This document shows, piece after piece, positions 5,350 to 8,241 of a stretch of DNA of 8,241 bases. A model generated the notes under the pieces. That model searched no databases, was not told the origin of the DNA, and saw only the letters and a list, made by a program, of their open reading frames with translations. The first letter of the stretch is position 1. Every line of letters starts with the position of its first letter. Made by a program: the position numbers and the translations under genes. Origin of the DNA: Pseudomonas sp. (GTDB lineage: Bacteria > Pseudomonadota > Gammaproteobacteria > Pseudomonadales > Pseudomonadaceae). The stretch is taken from positions 1 through 8,241 of the forward strand of contig DPSI01000519.1 in the NCBI GenBank assembly GCA_003527165.1, in the 5' to 3' direction.

Positions 5350-5559
5350 GTGACAAAAGAAGAACTACGCGCCGAACTGGAAAGACAGGCCAACCGGTTC
5401 AAGACCGTATATGGGGGCGAAATAACCACTTATGCCGCGCAACCCGAACCCGAACGAAAGCCTTGGCGCAAGAAGCAGACAATCCACGATCAGGTGTTCA
5501 AGAAAGAACTGGAAAAGATCGAGAAAGAGATAGCAAAACAGGCGTCCGACGACCAATAA
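5350..5559 (+). CDS. Small charged conserved-type hypothetical protein, 69 residues
   Basis: The gene starts with GTG at 5350, preceded by AAAGGAAAA about 11 bases upstream, and encodes 69 residues. The product is strongly hydrophilic with no membrane segment or signal peptide. It has an acidic/basic N-terminal helix (about residues 3-18), a central YGGEITTYAAQPEPERKPW segment (21-39), then a Lys/Glu-rich helix (about 47-64) with coiled-coil character. The ordered pattern and composition look like a real protein, and I have a vague memory of similar small Pseudomonas proteins of unknown function. It stands alone after the algA terminator, convergent with the YjgR-type gene 80 bases away, and no terminator is obvious between them. 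An interaction or regulatory role through the charged helix is only a guess. Confidence 0.75.
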   Translation: MTKEELRAELERQANRFKTVYGGEITTYAAQPEPERKPWRKKQTIHDQVFKKELEKIEKEIAKQASDDQ

Positions 5560-5639
5560 ACAGAACGCCAACCCATGCCTTACTGCGGATATGCGACACA
5601 ACGAGCGGATCGAACGCCAGCTGAAATCTAATTTCCGGA

Positions 5640-7106
5640 TCAGCGCTTTCCACCGAGCAGAGACCCCATTAACCCCCTCGCCAGTTGCCGACCCAACTGA
5701 GAAGCTGCCTGACGCGCAGCGCTCTTGAATACTCGTCCGGCGAGATCACCGAATGCATCACCTGCGTCATCTTTCGCTGCAGGTGCGTTCTTCTGCGGCT
5801 CGACCTTCGTCGCCTGTCTCGCTCGCTCGAGCAATATTTCGTAGGCGGACTCGCGATCGATTGCTTTATCGTAACGCGCACGCAATGGTGAACCCACGAT
5901 CAATGCACGCCTTTCATCCTGATCCAGCGGCCCCACCCTCGACCGTGGCGGAGCGATGGACACCCGCTGCACGATGGCTGGCGTTCCCTTGTCTTCGAGC
6001 CCACCGACCAGCGCTTCACCGATGCCAAGGTCGACCAGCGAGTCCAGCGCAGAAAACGCAGGATTTGCCCGAAAGCCTTCGGCCACCGCACGCAAGGCCT
6101 TCTGTTCCTTGATCGTATAAGCCCGTAGTCCATGCTGAACACGCAGGCCCAGCTGGGCCAAGACCTCATCAGGTAAGTCGGCTGGCGATTGGGTAACGAA
6201 ATAGACGCCCACCCCTTTCGAGCGAATCAGCCGAACGACCTGCACCAATCGGTCCTGCAGCGCTTTTGGGGTGTCGTTGAACAGCAGGTGCGCCTCGTCG
6301 AAGAACAGCGCCAGCAGGGGACGATCCGCATCGCCGCGCTCAGGCAGCTGCTCGAACAGCTCGGCCAGCAACCACAACAGGAACGTCGCGTAGATCTTGG
6401 GCGCCTGATGTACGAGCTGACTGGCTTCGAGCAGATGAATTCTGCCGCGCCCGTCGCGCGCGGGCTGCAGGACATCTTCCAGCGCCAGCGCCGGCTCCCC
6501 GAACAGCGCTTCGGCGCCCTGCTGTTCCAGGGTCGCCAGCCGCCGTAACAGCGCCTCGGACGAAGCAATGGCCAGCAGCGCGGCATCGTCGCCCAGCACG
6601 TCAGGATTCTGTTTGAGATAACCGAGCAGCGCCTTGAGATCCTTCAGATCCAGAAGCAGCAACCCTTCACGGTCAGCCACCTTGAACGCTGCGTAGAGTG
6701 CGGCCTGCTGGCTATCCGTCAGTTCCAGCAGGCTAGCCAACAGATGCGGCCCCATCTCGGTGAGCGTGGTGCGCATCGGGTGACCGCTTACCCCGTACAC
6801 GTCCCACAGGGTAACGGGATACGCCTGCGGTTGGTGATCGAGCCAAGGCATGCTGGCGATGCGCTCGGCGATTTTCCCCTGGGGCGCGCCAGCGACCCCC
6901 AGCCCGCAAAGGTCACCCTTGATATCGGTCGCGAAGACAGCGATACCGGCATCGCTGAACTGCTCCGCGAGTCGCTGCAGGGTCACCGTCTTGCCAGTCC
7001 CCGTCGCTCCAGCGACCAAGCCGTGACGATTGACCAGCCGAAGCGGATGAGGATTGGGCTCACCGGTTGCCTCGGCGCCCAGCACGAAACGATCGTTACC
7101 TGCCAT
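5640..7106 (-). CDS. yjgR: HerA-like ATPase, YjgR/DUF853 family
   Basis: The 488-residue cytoplasmic protein is close in length to E. coli YjgR (about 500) and shares its start of domain, NRHGLVAGATGTGKTVTLQ. Walker A is GATGTGKT (residues 33-40). DIKGDLCGL (61-69) follows a hydrophobic strand. Walker B is LLALFFDEAHLLF (264-276, D270/E271). A sensor-like FVTQSP lies at 303-308, and RVQHGLRA (322-329) offers a candidate arginine finger. The Ala/Gly/Arg-rich C-terminus, ending MGSLLGGKR, is typical of the family. Proteins of this type resemble the HerA/FtsK superfamily of hexameric DNA-translocating ATPases; the cellular role of YjgR is not established. I chose ATG 7106 because GGAG lies 8 bases upstream; a TTG at 7151 would add 15 unsupported residues. 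It is downstream of purU and the 66-residue ORF on the same strand, with a 65-base gap and no terminator, so co-transcription is likely. Confidence 0.93.
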   Translation of the reverse strand: MAGNDRFVLGAEATGEPNPHPLRLVNRHGLVAGATGTGKTVTLQRLAEQFSDAGIAVFATDIKGDLCGLGVAGAPQGKIAERIASMPWLDHQPQAYPVTLWDVYGVSGHPMRTTLTEMGPHLLASLLELTDSQQAALYAAFKVADREGLLLLDLKDLKALLGYLKQNPDVLGDDAALLAIASSEALLRRLATLEQQGAEALFGEPALALEDVLQPARDGRGRIHLLEASQLVHQAPKIYATFLLWLLAELFEQLPERGDADRPLLALFFDEAHLLFNDTPKALQDRLVQVVRLIRSKGVGVYFVTQSPADLPDEVLAQLGLRVQHGLRAYTIKEQKALRAVAEGFRANPAFSALDSLVDLGIGEALVGGLEDKGTPAIVQRVSIAPPRSRVGPLDQDERRALIVGSPLRARYDKAIDRESAYEILLERARQATKVEPQKNAPAAKDDAGDAFGDLAGRVFKSAARQAASQLGRQLARGLMGSLLGGKR

Positions 7107-7171
7107 CTGTCCGTCTCCAGAACGGAACGCGGGAGGACGAGCGCCCCCCAAGTGCTTCGCCCATGTGTTGC

Positions 7172-7372
7172 TCAGTCGCTATCCGGAACCCTCGAAGCCA
7201 CGCTTTCAACTGTCACTTCAGAAGCGGCCTGGTAATGTTTCCACAGCGCTCCGGCACCCGGAAAATCGGTGCCGAGCTCTGGGTCGAGATGCTCCGGATC
7301 GTAGCGCTGCGTACAGCCACTGCCAACAATCGGCGGCGCAGTTGCACCCGCCTTTGCCAATGGATCGGTCAT
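7172..7372 (-). CDS. Small hypothetical protein, 66 residues, between purU and yjgR
   Basis: The ATG at 7372 has a GGAG Shine-Dalgarno 6 bases upstream and begins 25 bases after the purU stop, so the spacing is that of an operon gene. The product is 66 residues: an Ala/Pro-rich start, then IVGSGCTQRYDPEHLDPELG (15-34), an aromatic GALWKHYQAA segment (41-50) and an acidic tail. It is acidic overall with a single Cys (C20). No signal peptide, lipobox (no hydrophobic core precedes C20) or membrane helix is present. I do not recognise the family. The DPEHLDPELGTDFPG stretch looks like an ordered but short protein and is the part most worth searching. The alternative is chance openness, but no other frame here competes and the ribosome binding site is good. 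Confidence 0.6.
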   Translation of the reverse strand: MTDPLAKAGATAPPIVGSGCTQRYDPEHLDPELGTDFPGAGALWKHYQAASEVTVESVASRVPDSD

Positions 7373-7397
7373 GCCTCACTCCCGCGCCGAGCGACGG

Positions 7398-8241
7398 TCA
7401 GTTGAATACCAGGGTCTTGTTGCTGTGCACCAGCACACGCTCCTCCAAGTGATAGCGCAGACCACGCGATAGCACCATCTTTTCCACGTCCTTGCCCAGC
7501 CGAACCATGTCTTCGATGCTGTCGCGGTGGCTCACACGCACCACGTCCTGCTCGATGATCGGCCCGGCGTCCAGCTCCTCGGTCACGTAATGGCAGGTGG
7601 CGCCGATCAGTTTGACGCCCCGCAGCGAAGCCTGATGATAGGGCTTGGCCCCGGCGAACGAAGGCAGGAAACTATGGTGAATGTTGATCACGCGTTGCGC
7701 GAACTCTTCACACAGCTCGGCTGGGAGGATCTGCATATAGCGGGCAAGCACAATCACATCGGCTTGCTGCTCACGCACCAGTCGCGACACCTCGGCAAAC
7801 GCCTCCTCCTTGAGCCCTGCCTCTACCGGCACATGAAAATACGGAATGCCATGCCACTCGACCATGCTGCGCAAATCGTTGTGGTTGGAAATAACGCAGG
7901 GAATATCGCAATCCAATTCGCCGCTGTGCCATCTATGCAGGAGATCGGCCAGGCAATGCGATTCCCGACTGGCCATCAGCACGACGCGCTTGCGCTGCTC
8001 CGAATCGGTAATACGCCACTCCATGGAAAATTCGCGGGCTATAGGCGCGAACGCCTGACGGAAACCCTCAAGATCGAAAGGCAACGAGTCGGCACGGATT
8101 TCATGGCGCATGAAAAACCAGCCGCTCTGATGATCGGAGTGATGATTGGCTTCGGTGATCCAGCCGTTGTAAGTGGCCAGGAAATTGCTGACCTTGGCAA
8201 CAATGCCAACGCCATCGGGGCAGGCAATAACCAGCCTGAAC
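7398..8241 (-). CDS. purU: Formyltetrahydrofolate deformylase PurU (start beyond window)
   Basis: The frame is open from the right edge to TGA 7400-7398, showing 280 residues; only a few N-terminal residues are missing (E. coli PurU is 280). The enzyme hydrolyses 10-formyl-tetrahydrofolate to formate and tetrahydrofolate in the cytoplasm. It balances the one-carbon pool and supplies formate for PurT-dependent purine synthesis. Visible residues 1-80 form an ACT regulatory domain starting RLVIACPDGVGIVAKVSNFL, with NGWITEANHHSD and GWFFMRHEIRAD. The formyltransferase-type catalytic domain starts near KRVVLMASRESHCLADLL. INIHHSFLPSFAGAKPYHQA supplies N186 and H188, and EELDAGPII supplies D224. 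The N-to-D distance of 38 equals that of the GAR transformylase Asn-His-Asp triad, so the active site is intact. It heads a likely purU-66-residue ORF-yjgR unit on the minus strand. Confidence 0.96.
   Translation of the reverse strand, partial: FRLVIACPDGVGIVAKVSNFLATYNGWITEANHHSDHQSGWFFMRHEIRADSLPFDLEGFRQAFAPIAREFSMEWRITDSEQRKRVVLMASRESHCLADLLHRWHSGELDCDIPCVISNHNDLRSMVEWHGIPYFHVPVEAGLKEEAFAEVSRLVREQQADVIVLARYMQILPAELCEEFAQRVINIHHSFLPSFAGAKPYHQASLRGVKLIGATCHYVTEELDAGPIIEQDVVRVSHRDSIEDMVRLGKDVEKMVLSRGLRYHLEERVLVHSNKTLVFN

Noticed and set aside
7107..7151. A longer YjgR start (TTG 7151)
   Set aside because: The added residues are not family-like, and ATG 7106 has a good Shine-Dalgarno 8 bases upstream.
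7172..7372. Lipoprotein reading of the 66-residue protein (Cys at residue 20)
   Set aside because: There is no hydrophobic signal core before the Cys, and the preceding residues do not make a lipobox.

Overview
The window looks like ordinary chromosome from a gammaproteobacterium of the Pseudomonas lineage. The main support is the 481-residue AlgA, which matches the Pseudomonas AlgA sequence as I remember it through both domains. The PurU, YaaA and YjgR-type proteins, the moderately high GC and the strong AGGAG-type ribosome binding sites agree with this. No database search was possible, so genus-level placement (a Stutzerimonas- or Halopseudomonas-like organism would fit) is inference.

Layout, left to right. 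On the minus strand: the N-terminal 192 residues of a PIN-PhoH family protein (1-576, running off the left edge), then a CDF cobalt/nickel efflux transporter of the DmeF type (840-1811). Divergent from dmeF is the peroxide-stress protein gene yaaA (1946-2722), with a plausible intrinsic terminator. About 755 bases without a convincing gene follow (2723-3477). They hold coding-like debris in several frames, an 11-bp perfect tandem duplication and a possible AlgU/sigma-E-type promoter. Next is algA (3478-4923), a bifunctional mannose-6-phosphate isomerase/GDP-mannose pyrophosphorylase, standing alone with a very good terminator. A second gene-poor stretch (4969-5349) carries a heptanucleotide tandem repeat and a hairpin. 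A 69-residue charged protein (5350-5559, GTG start) faces a minus-strand group: purU (7398 to the right edge), a 66-residue unknown protein (7172-7372) and a YjgR/HerA-like ATPase (5640-7106). The short gaps suggest these three may be co-transcribed.

The genes do not form one pathway. They are housekeeping and stress functions: metal efflux, iron/peroxide stress, GDP-mannose supply for exopolysaccharide or LPS, formyl-tetrahydrofolate turnover, an RNA-linked PIN-PhoH protein and a HerA-like ATPase. I see no phage, insertion sequence, CRISPR array, toxin-antitoxin pair or biosynthetic cluster. The points most worth checking are the isolated algA with its long, scarred upstream region, the in-frame Asp-His hexanucleotide repeat in dmeF, the heptamer repeat, and the two small uncharacterised proteins.
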